NCBI GenBank assembly: GCA_963971405.1
Contig: OZ020485.1
Span: forward strand, 29,345,921 to 29,409,920
Direction of reading: 5' to 3'
DNA from: Psococerastis gibbosa
Lineage: Eukaryota; Arthropoda; Insecta; Psocodea; Psocidae
DNA: 64,000 bases
The notes under the pieces were generated by a model. The model saw only the letters and a program-made list of their open reading frames with translations, searched no databases and was not told the origin of the DNA. A program made the position numbers and the translations under genes. Of the stretch, positions 11,700-23,109 are shown piece by piece; position 1 is the stretch's first letter, and every line of letters starts with the position of its first letter.

Positions 11700-14345
11700 T
11701 CACCTCCTAGTCTTCCTGTACTTAAAGGTACTTAAATGCACCCTAATGCATGGTTTGACCGATACATTTATATCTACTGGGCCTTGCATGTCGGTCAATT
11801 ACTTTAAGCGATGTGCAAGACTATGAAAAGTACATAAAGCAGTAGATGAAGTAGATCAGTAGATACTTCTAATTCTTATATGATAATATTCAATATTAAA
11901 ATATCCAATGGACCTGTCATATTTTAGTCTTACAATGTGCAATATTAAGAAAAATAAGCATTAGGTCTGGTGTGCTAAGAAATCCGCCATAGGGCAAATG
12001 GGCTGAGGCTACTTCCACAGAGTCCATTTCAGAAGAATTCTCTCGCTGAGCTCAAGCTAAGGCACGATTTGCTGAACACCGTGCCCCGGCGTGAGAAATC
12101 TTCTGAAGAACCTACACTCTTTGGTTTTAGCATCAACCCATTTTTTTCCCCTCCAATTTGCTCCAATGACGGATCATCCGGCGTCTCGCCAGCGTGCGAA
12201 TCGTTTTTGTGCACCGGGCTTCAGCCTGAATCAATCCTGCCTTTCGAGTGTCCTACTCAAAACAAGTCATAGCGTCCAAATAGTAGTTCAGGTAGGCCAG
12301 GTACCGACAATAGCAACAACTAACCATGGCACTAACCAAATTCATACAAGTTTCGGATACGAACCATAGGAACATAGTCAAGTTTCAAAACAAGGGTGCT
12401 GTATCTTAATTTGCTGATTGTGACATTCAGGAAAACCACCCCATTCATCAGACGCGCTGATTCAACCCCTCCGAGTCAGCAACACCCAATGAATTTAAAA
12501 TGTCCCAACCAATTTTAAAACTTTTAACTTATAAGGGTACTGGGGGTGAACCTCGCCTCTTTCCACGTAGAACTATTCTATTGCACACCTCTTATTCCCA
12601 GCCAGGATTACAGTAACTTACGCAAAGTTTGAAAAACTTATGGGATGTAATAAAAACACATATAACGATCGGTCAGCGCAAATGGAGGAATATAACTTTT
12701 AAAAAATAACTATGTTAATCAGCAACACAGTTAATGTTGGTGCATTTAATAATTAATTAGAATAATAGAATTTCACATTCTTCAAATTGGCATACTGTAT
12801 AGGAATCAAAATAATATCAGGAGGATACTATGTACTATGTATTATATACATTTGCGTTTTTGCTTAATTATACGGTAATACACATTTATTGGCCGTATGA
12901 CGAGAACAAAACTAATTTAATTACTGTAGAGGTAAACAGTGCATACATTTCCAATAGAGTTGACATAACCCGGGAGTGATGCAAGGAAATTAAAATAAAA
13001 CACAAATATTACATGTCACAAAACCGGTGAACCACATCTCATTGCTTTACATTTTATTGGTATTTGTTGGTCTATATATAATATTTTTTTATATTATATT
13101 ATTATATTTTTGAGATGGTTGAACGTTTCACCACGTAGGGCATAATAACAAATAACTGTCTCCACCACTAACTCTGGAGAAAATACGCTGGTGTTTCCTT
13201 TCATCACTTTGTTACAGAATAAAACTGCAAATAGAAAAAAAAATAACATTCGGTCCTGGCAGAGTTTTTAGTAGAAACTATAAAACTATTCTAATGTAAT
13301 TTGTGTGTACGATATAATGTAATAGTTTACTTTAATGTTCTATATTTATCTTTATGTCAGGAACGAAATACAGTATAATTCAAATGAAGAGAACTGAGAA
13401 AGCCAGTGGATAAAGGGAAATAAAAACCACTAAAAACAGTACATCTACTCAAAAAAAGTGGAAATTACCCCCAAGCCTCCGCAGTGGGAAAATAAAAACG
13501 CCCTTTTCTGTTCTAGTTACTCCATAAAATGAGGAGCACAGAAAGCAAAAAAGAGTTTGGGGGGGCTACCCAGCAATGGAGCTCTCACTAATCCTTTCAA
13601 AATGAAGCGTCGGCGGAGAAAGGCGCGGCACAAATCATCACATTGCTGCTTAGAGAAGGCTGACTAAGCAACACTAAGTTAAATGGGTTTCTTCTTTCCA
13701 TTTAAAGTTTACCGTCTCGCAGTGCATGAGACTGCTGGAGTCTGTTGGAGAAGAGGGTTCCACAACTCTACTCCCCCCCCCCCCACTACCATCCCGACAG
13801 CACTGCATCACAGAATATCCTCTTAGGTTCTTTATCACAGCATCAACATACCTAAGCTTTTTTTTCAGCCCCCCATAATTACTGCATTTAGTTAAATTAA
13901 CAAATTTTTTGGTGGATATATGATAACCCCAAACATCACATATTGCAAGATGAATGTGCTCCCTCGAGTTGTAGTTATTTTTCTACAAAGCGAAAAAATA
14001 TGAAGAATTTTCAGGGTTGCGCTAGAAGGGGTTTGCAATAAACATTCATACGAAAAAAGTTCATATGCAGAATTCGTGAGCTATTTACCTGTCAACTACT
14101 AATATTGTAAGGGGAAATTTTAATCACAAACATTTTTTCGATGACTTACGAGCCTAAACAAATAAGAAAGTGAATTCGGTGGTTTCACGCGAGTTTCTTG
14201 TAGCGCGGTGACTCAGACTCAACGAAAACTACTACGTAAAACCACTGAAACACTGTATTTTGTTTTCCTTAGAGAAACTATCATCTTAGTGGAGTGAGAG
14301 TGGTAGCTAATTAGTGCCAGCTGCCAGCTCGTCAACGCAATGCCC
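11700..14345. other. AT-rich sequence, no gene seen
   Basis: Contains a strongly AT stretch at 13070-13115 and a C12 tract at 13773-13784. Overlapping frames near 12029-12369 show no recognisable domain. Confidence 0.5.
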
Positions 14346-14348
14346 CAA

Positions 14349-14402
14349 CCCAGTTTGTAGAGCACTGGACTATGATACGAAAGGTCGAGGTTCGACTCGA
14401 CA
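14349..14402 (+). repeat. tRNA-like remnant (probable SINE head)
   Basis: GTTTGTAGAGCACTGGACT resembles a D-arm with A box. ACGAAAGGTCG and then GAGGTTCGACTCG follow, the latter with a B-box core GGTTCGA and a self-complementary T-stem. The acceptor stem does not close, so this is a pseudogene or SINE head. Confidence 0.45.
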
Positions 14403-14409
14403 GAAAAGG

Positions 14410-16055
14410 TATAAAAGGTATAAAACCTAATAGGTACTACATTCAAAGGCAGAAGACTGCTGGACATGTTGCTGGCCACAACACCCACACTAGAGCAAGA
14501 AAGAGGACCCTCGTGCCCCGGCGTTTTTCGCCTTTGATTGGCCTGGTCTTGATCCCTTGCACAATAATATTACCATAACAACGCCACTAAGGAATTTTCC
14601 GCTGCAATGAATTATTAATACTGTACAGTAGTAATATTAATTAATAAAATATACTTAATTATAAAAGGAAAGCAACTTGCCCGGATTTCAACTACTGATA
14701 AATAAATTTCCTCCCTGTAAATCACACAGCAAAGTTTTTCCTTTTGACGAGCTAATTATGCTACAAATTTACAATTAGCATACTGTATCGATTATCGAAC
14801 TTTGCCAACAAAATAGTAGCGGCGCGGCGTGAAGTATTTCACAGCAGCAACATTTCACAGGGGGAAGCGCATAGAGAACGTAAAGGGGGCAGTAAAAAAT
14901 TGCGAAGGATAAAGTAGGGTGTTCGAAAACCCTTTGGATAAATGACTCTCTCATCCAAAAAACACGCGGCTTTTAGTTGATTATTCTCAGAGCTATGACG
15001 TGGCCACTGGAAAAAGACCGCTAAATTATTTCAAAGTATCATCTACACAGACACATTAATAGAATAGTAATAAAGAAAATATACCGAAAATGCCTATGAA
15101 GCTAATGTTGATTTTCAAAGCAAGGTCGTGAAACTACTTGCATCTTACCCTATTCAAATTTCCCACACTTTTCATAGAAATAAAAAATTTCAGAACCGGT
15201 TTTGAAATTTTTAATGAAAATATGCAAAATTGCATACCGATTTTGCAACATTATCAACCCAGTACTTCTGAGTAGTTTCCAATTTTTAATGCTGATGGAC
15301 TACCCAACAAACTTTCTACAGTATTTATTTACTTGTCTTGTCTGTCTTTAAGACCTCTAACCAAAATTATGATTTGGAGTTTCTTTGGTCCCAAGTTGCC
15401 CCTTAAAAACACATCAATGAGCATTATAAAAGTGTGTTCATGCATAAATACATAATAAACTATTCAGAGCTCACTTAAAAAAGTGAGATCCCGTCCCCAA
15501 AGCAAAATAACAAATCACAAATAAAGAAAAAATAAAAACAATCCTCAATTCAAAGGAATTCAACACAATTGACTTTCAAAAAACTAGACAAAATGCCACT
15601 TTTTCTGCTTCAATAGAAGAAGGTACAAAGGGAGGTCAAATAGAGGTAATAGTGCTTCCGTGACAAAGTCAAAAAGCTGACCGCTGTGTCACCGGCTTCA
15701 CTAGAAGTCAACAATGCGGTTCGATCAGTCAGCCCATTTACCAACTTAAGCACAGCCATCTTTTCAGTCTCAATTCTTTTGTTCGATTCACTACACTAGT
15801 GGCAGCTTCAAATAAGTAACATACCGAAGAAAGAACTCATTTACTTCTTATAGAGGTGGAATTTTTGTGGTAATGGAAAATCAAAGGCAAATAGTGTATC
15901 ATCCAACTGGTAGGATACCGATACAAAATCAAAACCCTAGCAGCCAGCCGTCGCAAATACTGATATTGATATTGTTCATTCAGATCATTTTACATTAACT
16001 AGGTATATCAGCAGGCATGGCACCACCGGAAAACAAACTTACCCGGGGAATTATG
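14410..16055. other. AT-rich sequence, no gene seen
   Basis: No recognisable coding or structural element apart from the SINE that follows. Confidence 0.5.
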
Positions 16056-16060
16056 TAAAT

Positions 16061-16226
16061 CAGGACATGTAGAGTGGTAGTCCGACTTTCACCCGAAAGG
16101 TTGTTGGTTCGAGTCCCACACTTGCAACATTTTCTGGCCATGCCTCGCAGGGCATGTAAAGCAAGCGGTCCCGGTTGAGTGTAAGAGCCTTTTAGCCCCA
16201 ACTCCGCTAGGTTAACTTAGTATTAG
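16061..16226 (+). mobile_element. tRNA-derived SINE (family 3), plus-strand copy
   Basis: The head starts CAGGACATGTAGAGTGGTAG (A-box-like) and continues with CTTTCACCCGAAAGG and GGTTCGAGTCCC (B box). The body contains TTTTCTGGCCATGC and GGGCATGTAAAGCA, and ends with CTCCGCTAGGTT followed by CTTAGTATTAGAACAAAAAG. The minus-strand copy at 61958-62157 matches over the whole length, including the tail. Two dispersed copies with tRNA promoter boxes and an A-rich end identify a SINE. Confidence 0.75.
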
Positions 16227-16229
16227 AAC

Positions 16230-16510
16230 AAAAAGTCAATATTTTTATTTATTTAAATACGGCATTAAAAGTTACCCGCTCCAAAGCAGACAACAACTAT
16301 TTTGTTATCATGGGCACAGTAAAGCTCTTAAAAAATGTTCCAACTATGCCTAGCATATGCAACAATGAATAACAACTAACCTCTGTTAACAAAAAATTAG
16401 TGATGTTAATTTTTCAAGCGCTACATTGTAACAACAGAGGAAGACAGTAACAATCGGTATGCAGATACAGGCAATAAAAGGGCAAAAGGCAAAACTTCAT
16501 ATAAAGTCCA
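16230..16510. other. No gene seen
   Basis: AT-rich sequence without recognisable features. Confidence 0.5.
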
Positions 16511-16513
16511 TAT

Positions 16514-17089
16514 TTAATATGGTTTGAAAAATAAAAGGTTATTCTCAAAACACAACCTCATTAAACCGCCAAGTTCATTATTAGGGAAAGCACAGTTAAG
16601 GGTCATTTCGCGTGAATAAAACCAACGGAACTCATGGCAATAAAGGCCAACAGCATAAGAGTGAAAGCGGGGAGAAAAGTTGGATTTCATCAACAAAAAC
16701 CAAAACAACCCTCTTTTGCTGAGTCGGAAATCACACCACAGCCGGGCGCTAAGCCCGTTATCAGACTCCCTCAGTCCATAAAAATATGTTATTTCACAGC
16801 GTATTACCCGGGGAATGGGCACCGGAAAATAAACACGGGGCTCCGGACAAAGCTCGGGCTGGGGGCAAGGCTGCCCATTCAGTACAGCCCGCATGGGGTC
16901 AATTTTGGGCCCTGTCAATATTTAAGCAATGTCGGCCTGGTAAATACTGCGCTGTTGACAAACTACAATACTCCAATATTGCAACAAGTTGTGTCATTAC
17001 ATTTTAAATGCCGGTTTATTGACTACCTTAAATTAGAATTAAGGAAAAACCCAGCATTGAACAAATATTGCGCCGTTATCTCTGCTTGA
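16514..17089. other. Stop-poor, GC-richer patch with overlapping open frames on both strands
   Basis: A 151-codon plus-strand frame (16634-17089) and a 134-codon minus-strand frame (16514-16918) overlap, with a third plus frame at 16786-17007. I recognise no domain in any of them and see no repeat partner. A base-composition effect is the simplest reading. An exon or a decayed transposon ORF cannot be excluded. Confidence 0.25.
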
Positions 17090-17091
17090 AG

Positions 17092-17785
17092 ACTTCGCTT
17101 ACGGAAATTACTAACGTGTCAACGCTGCCGGTAGCGACCCTCTCAGGTTGGACTCTACGTCTCGAAGAGTTGAATTTATTTTATTAACAGATCCCATATT
17201 ATACCGTGCATGTAGTACATATGGTATACAAAATTGCAAAACTCTTATTGTGGTAGCAACGAGCATTGGCAAAAGTAATAACTGAATCTCTTTGCCAGCA
17301 TACAATTGAAGAAATGGGAAGTTACAACGTCTTTACTCCTCTTCACGGCGTTTACTTGTAATAAAACTGAATTTATTGCAGGTAATGAGAAAAAAGATTT
17401 AATCCCAGCTCCATCTAACCAAGTATTACAAAAAAACATGTTTTTATTTCATTTATTGGAAGCGTTTCGACAGCTGTTTTTTAAGATCGAAGAGGTTTTT
17501 CACTAATTCAATATTTGACAGATCACCTAAGAACTAAGACCTGAAGCAACATTGCAGCTGTTAGATGTACCTGAACAGATTAAGGGCGATGCCTTCAAAC
17601 TTCAGGTATGTTTTAATGTTTTAGGTGTTAAATAGAGTAACTAAACCGAGCAGGTTGCTCTCTCAAACAAAGTTTTGGTTGTGAATGAAACATTATTTTT
17701 TTGAAAAAATATTGATACTTCATACCCCCCCCCCCCCCCAATACATTGAATACAACATTAAGCCTCCGGTAGATGGTAGTTAAGA
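17092..17785. other. No gene seen
   Basis: AT-rich sequence with short unrecognised frames and a C15 tract at 17725-17739. Confidence 0.5.
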
Positions 17786-17787
17786 GT

Positions 17788-19176
17788 TGTTGTTTTTTTT
17801 CTTTTTTCTTTTTTTCTATTTATTTAATGTTTTTGTCAGGATGTCTGAAGTCTGGCAAGACCAATTGGTCTGTCTGCAAGTTCTTCACTATATGTACTTG
17901 TACCTTTTTGAGACGTCTGTAGGCCATGTCTAGTATTCTGTTATTTTAATTTAAATTAAAAATTTATTCGATTTTACTATGGAGCCATGACTTTACTTGT
18001 TGTTTTATTTCCCTGTATTTTTTCAGATCTTTTATTGTATTTAGTATATCATTGAAAATGTGAGGTATCATGTATTTTAATGTCTGTCTTCCGTAGTTGT
18101 TCGTTATGGTGGGTGTGAGCAGTCTTGATTCGGTTATAGATCTTGTTTCTATGTCATGTGTTACTGGTTGTTTGTATTCTGTTTTATAAAAGTACTTAAT
18201 GATGGTAATGTATTTGAAAAGAGCCGTCACTGTTAGTACGTCATATTTATTGAATAGGTCTTTTTTGCTCAATTTGTTATATTTATTTGTTTTATCTGAG
18301 TTTTTTATAATCTTCAGTATTCTATATTGTATATTTTCAATGTTCTGTATTTGTGATGGTGTTGTGTTTCCATATGCTTGTATTCCATATCGTATAAGAG
18401 ATTCTACTAGTGCTTTATATATCACTATCATTGTATCATAGTTTAAATAAAATTGGATATGGTAAAAAGCGTATAAACATGATCTGAGTCGTTTATTTAC
18501 GTTATTGATATGTATGTCAAATTTGAATCTGTAGTCAATTGTTATTCCCAGGTATCTGTATTCATCTACTGTTTCAAGTATTTCTGTGCATTCGCATTCA
18601 TATGTTTGTTTATTTTCATGTAGACATTTGTTATCGTGTTTTATAACCCTCATTAGTTCAGTTTTATATTGTGGTGATCTGATATGCATTAGTTTAGTTT
18701 TTTTTACCATTTATCGTAAGTTTGTGGTCGTGTGAGTATTTTTGTAGTAGTTTGAATTTTTCTTTCATAATTTGTACTGCGTTGCCTAAGTTTTTCTCAT
18801 ATACTACTATTGCTGTATCATCCGCAAACATAAATACTGTTGATTTGTCCGTAGTTAGTCCGTCAGGTAAATTGTTTGTATATATTAAGTACAACAAAGG
18901 TGCAAGGACTGACCCTTGTGCAATGGCTGTTGTCGTGATTTGTTCACTACTGATTTTATTTTTATATTTAACTATGTATTTTCTGTTTGTCATGAAATTT
19001 TGGAACCATTTTAGGAGTTTTCCCTCAATCCCTATTTTTTTTAGCTGTTGTATCATTATTTTACAATCGAGTAAGTCAAATGCCTTGGAGTAGTCTATAA
19101 ATGTTACTAGTACATGTTCTTGTTTGTTTAGTCGGTTATTTATGAGATCTGAAAATTCTGTTAGAAGTGTTTCTGT
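17788..19176 (-). pseudogene. 5'-truncated LINE with readable reverse transcriptase, one frameshift
   Basis: Read on the minus strand, the RT palm motif A 'FIDYSKAFD' lies at about 19075-19101. The 'QGSVLAPLLY' block follows, then the catalytic 'FADD' at 18817-18828, and 'YLGITID' in the thumb/connection region (residues 53-59 of the downstream frame, which spans 17964-18710). The upstream frame stops at 18694 and the downstream frame begins at 18710. They are joined by an apparent one-base indel in an A8 run (18698-18705). Upstream the reading fails at a stop near 19177, so the copy lacks its 5' part (endonuclease and any ORF1). After the stop at 17964 comes a ~130-bp 3' UTR and an A-rich tail (17788-17830). 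The long frames suggest a fairly young insertion. Exact LINE clade unknown. Confidence 0.85.
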
Positions 19177-19179
19177 TTA

Positions 19180-19834
19180 ATTACAAATTAAAAGGTAAAA
19201 AAACAAGGCATACAACACATTAAGAATTGCAGATTCCCATTGTAATGAAAACCCCTTTTAAATGTTTCAATGTTCCCTTGCCAATATGAAATTCAAAGTT
19301 TCAGCAACTCTGCTTGAATGACGTAATCCACAAAAAAGGAATACATTCTTACCAGCGACATCCGGCATTCACAAATTGGAAACCCAAGCTTACTTGCAAG
19401 AAAACATGATATTATGGCCATAGGATATGTTATGACAACCTCTACCCTTCTCAACCTTGCCGATTGTCCAGACGACAAAATGCCCTAAAAACTCCCCCAT
19501 TCTGTTCGCTGGCATATCCCTTCCTCAGCAATTTCTTTTTCTTGCACGAGAAACGATTCTTATATAGGGAATGCCCAGCAGGGAACATGATAAGGAATTT
19601 TGTCACGGAAGAAAAAGGATCAGTTCCCAGATATCCCGCCATTCAAACGGCCTTCGCTGACAAACCGTTATCTGATGGAGCCTATTCACCTTACACCCAA
19701 AGAACGTTTTATGCCCCGGATATGATAGGCAATTCAACATTTTTCAATTTAAACTAGCGCGGTGGAACTTAAAAGCGACAATATATTAAATTAACAAACA
19801 GGAAGGTTTCATTGAGGGATGTAATCTACTGTAT
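19180..19834. other. No gene seen
   Basis: A 97-codon plus-strand frame at 19464-19757 has no recognisable motif and overlaps minus-strand frames. Nothing assigned. Confidence 0.45.
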
Positions 19835-20090
19835 TAGTAGTATAGAAAGGGGGTTTCTGGCGCTTACCCCACCCCCCGTCGAGCTACCCCACCCCCCGTC
19901 GTGCTACCCCTCGTGGGTGGTCTGATTTTTTTTTTTTTTTTTTTTTTTTTTTCCACCCCCCCGTCATGCTACCCCTCGTGGGTGGTCTAATTTTTTTTTA
20001 TTAATTAATTATTATTAATTTATATTATAATTATAATTATTATTATATTATTATTAATTATATTATAATTTATATTAATTAATATTATTA

Positions 20091-20121
<31 letters not shown>

Positions 20122-20185
20122 GGTGTTAATTGAATTAAAACATTTCTTTCTTCTTCTTCTTTCTTCTTCGTGGGTGGTCTTTGTA
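19835..20185 (+). repeat. Left inverted terminal repeat of the 6.9-kb unit
   Basis: GC-rich C-run blocks and GTGGGTGGTCT words alternate with long T runs (for example 19926-19952) and an AT-only stretch. It ends with a TTCTTCTTC-rich block before CGTGGGTGGTCT near 20170-20180. The order is mirrored at 26335-26722. Confidence 0.7.
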
Positions 20186-20293
20186 CCCCGCCGTGCTTAT
20201 CCCGTTGTCTATCTATCTCTGTACCAGGTGGGTGGTCTATGACGCACCCCCCCCCCCCCCCCTCCCCGTACAGCGTAGATCTAGAATGTTCCA

Positions 20294-20370
20294 AGATTAG
20301 GTTACATTGGGTTAGGATAGGTTGAGTTAGCCGCTAACTTAACCTATCCTAACCCAATGTAACCTAATCT
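20294..20370. repeat. Near-perfect hairpin, 37-bp arms, 3-nt loop
   Basis: Bases 20294-20330 are the reverse complement of 20334-20370 with one mismatch, leaving only CCG as loop. The arms are built from the TTAGGTTACATTGGGTTAGG-type words of the adjacent tandem repeat. It may be a junction between inverted repeat arrays or a replication-related terminal-hairpin-like structure; the sequence alone cannot decide. Confidence 0.8.
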
Positions 20371-20880
20371 AACCTATCCTAATTCAATGTAACCTAACTT
20401 AACATCATATTTATTTGATATAATAATATTTTTGTTAAAAAAATGATGAATTGAATCTAGGTAAACAGCTAACCTAACCCAATGTAACCTAATCTGGCCT
20501 ATCCTAATCCAATGTAACCTAATCTAACCTATCCTAATTCAATGTAACCTAACTTAAGATCATATTTATTTGATATAATAATATTTTTGTTAAAAAAAAT
20601 GATGAATTTAATCTAGGTAAACAGCTAACCTAACCCAATGTAACCTAATCTGGCCTATCCTAATCCAATGTAACCTAATCTAACCTATCCTAATTCAATG
20701 TAACCTAACTTAACATCATATTTATTTGATATAAAAAATATTTTTGTTAAAAAAAAATGATGAATTTAATCTAGGTAAACAGCTAACCTAACCCAATGTA
20801 ACCTAATCTGGCCTATCCTAATCCAATGTAACCTACCCTAACTTGATATAAAAATTTAACCTAGCCTAATATTATAACTT
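20371..20880 (+). repeat. Tandem repeat, ~155-bp units of TAACC-type words
   Basis: The word ATCATATTTATTTGATATAA recurs at about 20404, 20559 and 20715, giving a 155-156 bp period. Each unit contains several short CCTAATC / CCAATGTAACC words reminiscent of, but not equal to, (CCTAA)n arthropod telomere repeats, plus TGATGAATTTAATCTAGG. Confidence 0.8.
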
Positions 20881-21137
20881 AACCTGTCCTAGCCCAATGT
20901 AACTAAATCTAATATAGAAAACACGACTGCCTGGTATATTGCACACCTATTGTGAGAAACTGAGACTTAGTTGGGATTATTGAAAATTCATTTTTATAAA
21001 CACGGCTGGTGGGTATATTGAACACCTATTGTGGGATTAATACATTTCTTTTAAGATGCTGAGTGCACTTATTATATCGGCGTACCTGAATTAATAGCGA
21101 TGTGTCATAATCTTAATGCGAGGGGGACTAAAATGGC
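20600..21137 (+). repeat. Left arm of a ~540-bp internal inverted repeat
   Basis: Contains part of the TAACC-type array, then GAAAACACGACTGCCTGGTA, GGCTGGTGGGTATATTGAAC and CGCGATGTGTCATAATC-type landmarks (the last as AGCGATGTGTCATAATC), ending at GGGGGACTAAAATGG. All of these recur in inverse order at 22349-22905. Confidence 0.8.
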
Positions 21138-21340
21138 CACCAACCTTATGCACTCCAATATATAAAGGGTTGTCTGCATGGCAAATAAAGGGACTGTCTA
21201 CTCATCAGCGACTGCTTATATGAATATGTACCTTTAACTGGTATTGTACATCAACTATTGTAAATGAATGTAAACCATTTTATGATATACAAATTTTATA
21301 ATACACATATTTTAAAAGAAATCAATGTCTTTACATACAA

Positions 21341-21880
21341 TCACTTAAAACAAACTTTTAAACCTAAGACATATCTATAATGCGATAATGACCCGGGAAA
21401 CGTTCGGGGATGCTTCATCCTGCATGTAGTATTGTTTCCGGAAATTGAGAAAATGTTCATACAATACAGCAACAACCTTTTTGTTGAAGTTCGCCTGTAG
21501 CGGATGGTATGGATAGCATTCTGAGCCGAGGAATAGTTGCATTTGTCGTACAGCACATTGATCGAAGGCAGTAGCGTCTTTCAAATATCATCTGCTCGTG
21601 CTGCTTGGAAGCCAATAATATCAAACCGTGGTTTTTCACTTGAAGAAATCATTCGCACAGGGTTTCGCACATGATCAACAGTTATTCCATTGAGTTCATA
21701 GCATATTTCGGAGAATAAGTGTGCCATAGCATTAGCGCTAAGCCAGTCTTCACCTTGATAAGCAATTGTTGTCACACCTTTTTCCAGCACACCTTCAATA
21801 TGCAGTCGGCTTTCACATGGTAGAGTAATAAGTATATCTTGTTGATGGATTGGTATGCGAATTTCATCATTTATCACCAT
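21341..21880 (-). pseudogene. Capsid-like (double-jelly-roll MCP-like) gene relic, frameshifted
   Basis: The first frame (21880 down to 21581, 99 codons) contains 'LFSEICYELNG' and 'VDHVRNP'. This resembles a conserved block I recall from major-capsid-like proteins encoded by Polinton-like and related endogenous elements of arthropods. Reading then breaks: the frame stops at 21583, and another frame from 21584 to 21375 continues with 'VLYEHFLNFRKQYY', a segment that would fit further along such a protein. The whole is far shorter than a full capsid protein, so both ends are missing or lost. No packaging ATPase, protease, polymerase or integrase is visible nearby. The last 50 bp is duplicated at 24578-24648. 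The assignment rests on memory of short motifs and has moderate certainty. Confidence 0.55.
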
Positions 21881-21889
21881 ACTTTTGTT

Positions 21890-22345
21890 TTACAAAGTTA
21901 TAATGAAATTCGTACTTAACTACCTTGGATAGCTCGAGAACGGTTAGACCAATAAGTATTGGTTTGTTTAGCAAAATATTATTATTATTATTTTTTTTTT
22001 TTTTGATCGGACTGCTATTAAATCGTTTGAAAAAATCCTAAAATCTTTAAATGCAGGGGATGAGATAAGTTTGCTAGCTCGTTTGCCAGTGTTAACTAAC
22101 TATAATTTTGCGTGATTTCTAACATTCTCCATTGTCTTCCCATACATACTATTAATTTTCAATTTATAAAAATCCTTCTCGAAATCATTATACAAGCTAA
22201 TTAAAATCGATAAAGGGTCGCATCCAAGCGCTTTGCTTAAAAGCTAAAATTTTATGTATACATTTTAATTTTAATGCCAATTCTAAACATTGCTTCAAAT
22301 TTCGATAATGTATTATATAGTTATGTTTATCGTTTAAGTTGGGAA
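21890..22345. other. AT-rich interior of the element, no gene recognised
   Basis: Between the capsid-like relic and the right inverted arm. One 62-codon minus frame (22197-22385) is unrecognised and partly lies in the arm. Confidence 0.4.
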
Positions 22346-22348
22346 TAA

Positions 22349-22905
22349 CCATTTCAGTCCCCCTCGCATTAAGATTATGACACATCGCTATTAATTCAGG
22401 TACGCCGATATAATAAGTGCACTCAGCATCTTAAAAGAAATGTATTAATCCCACAATAGGTGTTCAATATACCCACCAGCCGTGTTTATAAAAATGAATT
22501 TTCAATAATCCCAACTAAGTCTCAGTTTCTCACAATAGGTGTGCAATATACCAGGCAGTCGTGTTTTCTATGTTAGATTTAGTTACATTGGGCTAGGACA
22601 GGTTAAGTTATAATATTAGGTTAGGTTAAATTTTTATATCAAGTTAGGGTAGGTTACATTGGATTAGGATAGGCCAGATTAGGTTACATTGGGTTAGGTT
22701 AGCTGTTTACCTAGATTAAATTCATCATTTTTTTTAACAAAAATATTTTTATATCAAATAAATATGATGTTAAGTTAGGTTACATTGAATTAGGATAGGT
22801 TAGATTAGGTTACATTGGATTATGATAGGCCAGATTAGGTTACATTGGATTAGGTTAGCTGTTTACCTAGATTACATTCATCATTTTTTTTTAACAAAAA
22901 TTTAA
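22349..22905 (-). repeat. Right arm of the internal inverted repeat
   Basis: Reverse complement of 20600-21137 with few differences. The ~1.2-kb segment between the arms (21138-22348) holds the capsid-like relic. The two arms may be the real termini of an inner element, with the outer GC-rich blocks being later or host-derived. Confidence 0.75.
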
Positions 22906-23109
22906 AAAATTTTAAAAAAAAAGAGTCTACATAAAATTAATTATTATCAATAAAGTTTTAGCTTAGTTATTATAGTATTAAGGGGTCCCCAGCACGGGAG
23001 AAATCCTTTGGGCCACCCCTACCTCATTATATTGGTGTGCATGTATATGTATTATTGAAGGAACGAAATACATTATTCTATTCTTCTATTCTATTCTATC
23101 TCAGTTTAA

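Noticed and set aside
20294..22905. True telomere (TTAGG)n array
   Set aside because: The words are not uniform pentamers and are organised in 155-bp units with AT-rich spacers.
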